This document shows positions 46,375 to 46,651 of a DNA stretch of 46,651 bases, piece after piece. The DNA comes from Muribaculaceae bacterium (GTDB lineage: Bacteria; Bacteroidota; Bacteroidia; Bacteroidales; Muribaculaceae), in NCBI GenBank assembly GCA_029062985.1, contig JAIDPA010000152.1, positions 1 through 46,651 of the forward strand, read 5' to 3'. The first letter of the stretch is position 1; the number at the start of each line of letters is the position of its first letter. The position numbers and the translations under genes were made by a program. Below the pieces are notes generated by a model, which saw nothing but the letters and a program-made list of their open reading frames with translations, did not search any database and was not told the origin of the DNA.

Positions 46375-46543
46375 AATTTTAATCTATTTTTGTTTAGAAT
46401 GGCCTGAATGGGGATAGGAGAGGATAGGCCAGACTGTCCCCTTGGAGTGCAAAATTACATCTATCTCCAAACATTTCCAAATAATAAACATTAAATGGGG
46501 TAGAAAATTCTTACAGGAGGGTGCAGAATATTGTGAAAATGTG

Positions 46544-46651
46544 TTAAAATGTAACTCCGATAGTCATAAGAAAAAGTCGGCATTGAGGAGCCTGCTCCAT
46601 GATTGTCAGCGCTGCCGATGTGAGTGTGGATCCGGTGGTGCAGACGTCGTC
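46544..46651 (-). CDS. ComF-like phosphoribosyltransferase, 3' fragment running off the window
   Basis: My translation of the minus-strand edge: DDVCTTGSTLTSAALTIMEQAPQCRLFLMTIGVTF* (PRPP-loop-like DDVxTTGSTL). Confidence 0.7.
   Translation of the reverse strand, partial: DDVCTTGSTLTSAALTIMEQAPQCRLFLMTIGVTF

Overview
This 46.7 kb window is chromosomal DNA from a Bacteroidales bacterium (Muribaculaceae-like by gene content; inference). Anchors: a type IX secretion/gliding core (gldK-L-M-N plus PorP/SprF-like and PorT-like outer-membrane genes, ~31.4-38.4 kb) and housekeeping genes at the right end (dgt, LysE-type exporter, SRPBCC, pyrE, a 3' fragment of a comF-like gene). The left ~11 kb holds lipoproteins, a LytTR regulator, an Rpn-type nuclease, a Fic protein, and three phosphodiester-glycosidase (NAGPA/DUF2233)-like proteins. 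The most interesting part is a tightly packed, AT-rich minus-strand operon at 11,646-29,450 (12 genes, gaps <=38 bp or overlaps). It encodes two very large proteins with C-terminal Hsp70/actin-type ATPase motifs, one tubulin/FtsZ-like GTPase, a 731-aa coiled coil, a vWA lipoprotein, a membrane-anchored periplasmic protein, a small membrane protein, two proteins that seem to share a C-terminal domain, a serine protease with an apparent SNase-like OB domain, an unknown protein and a WG-repeat-like protein. I propose it as a multi-component envelope-spanning actin-like plus tubulin-like machine of unknown function. Upstream is a large inverted-repeat-rich element with a Bacteroidetes-type promoter, a candidate structured ncRNA (6S-like rod or operon leader). 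Other signals: 40-bp tandem palindromes and an apparently leaderless promoter at fic, an exact 33-bp-period triple hairpin, an unannotated 41-aa acidic sORF, and dispersed heptamer (AGGCTNN) arrays, one inside a coding region. No searches were run; all family calls are from motif reading.
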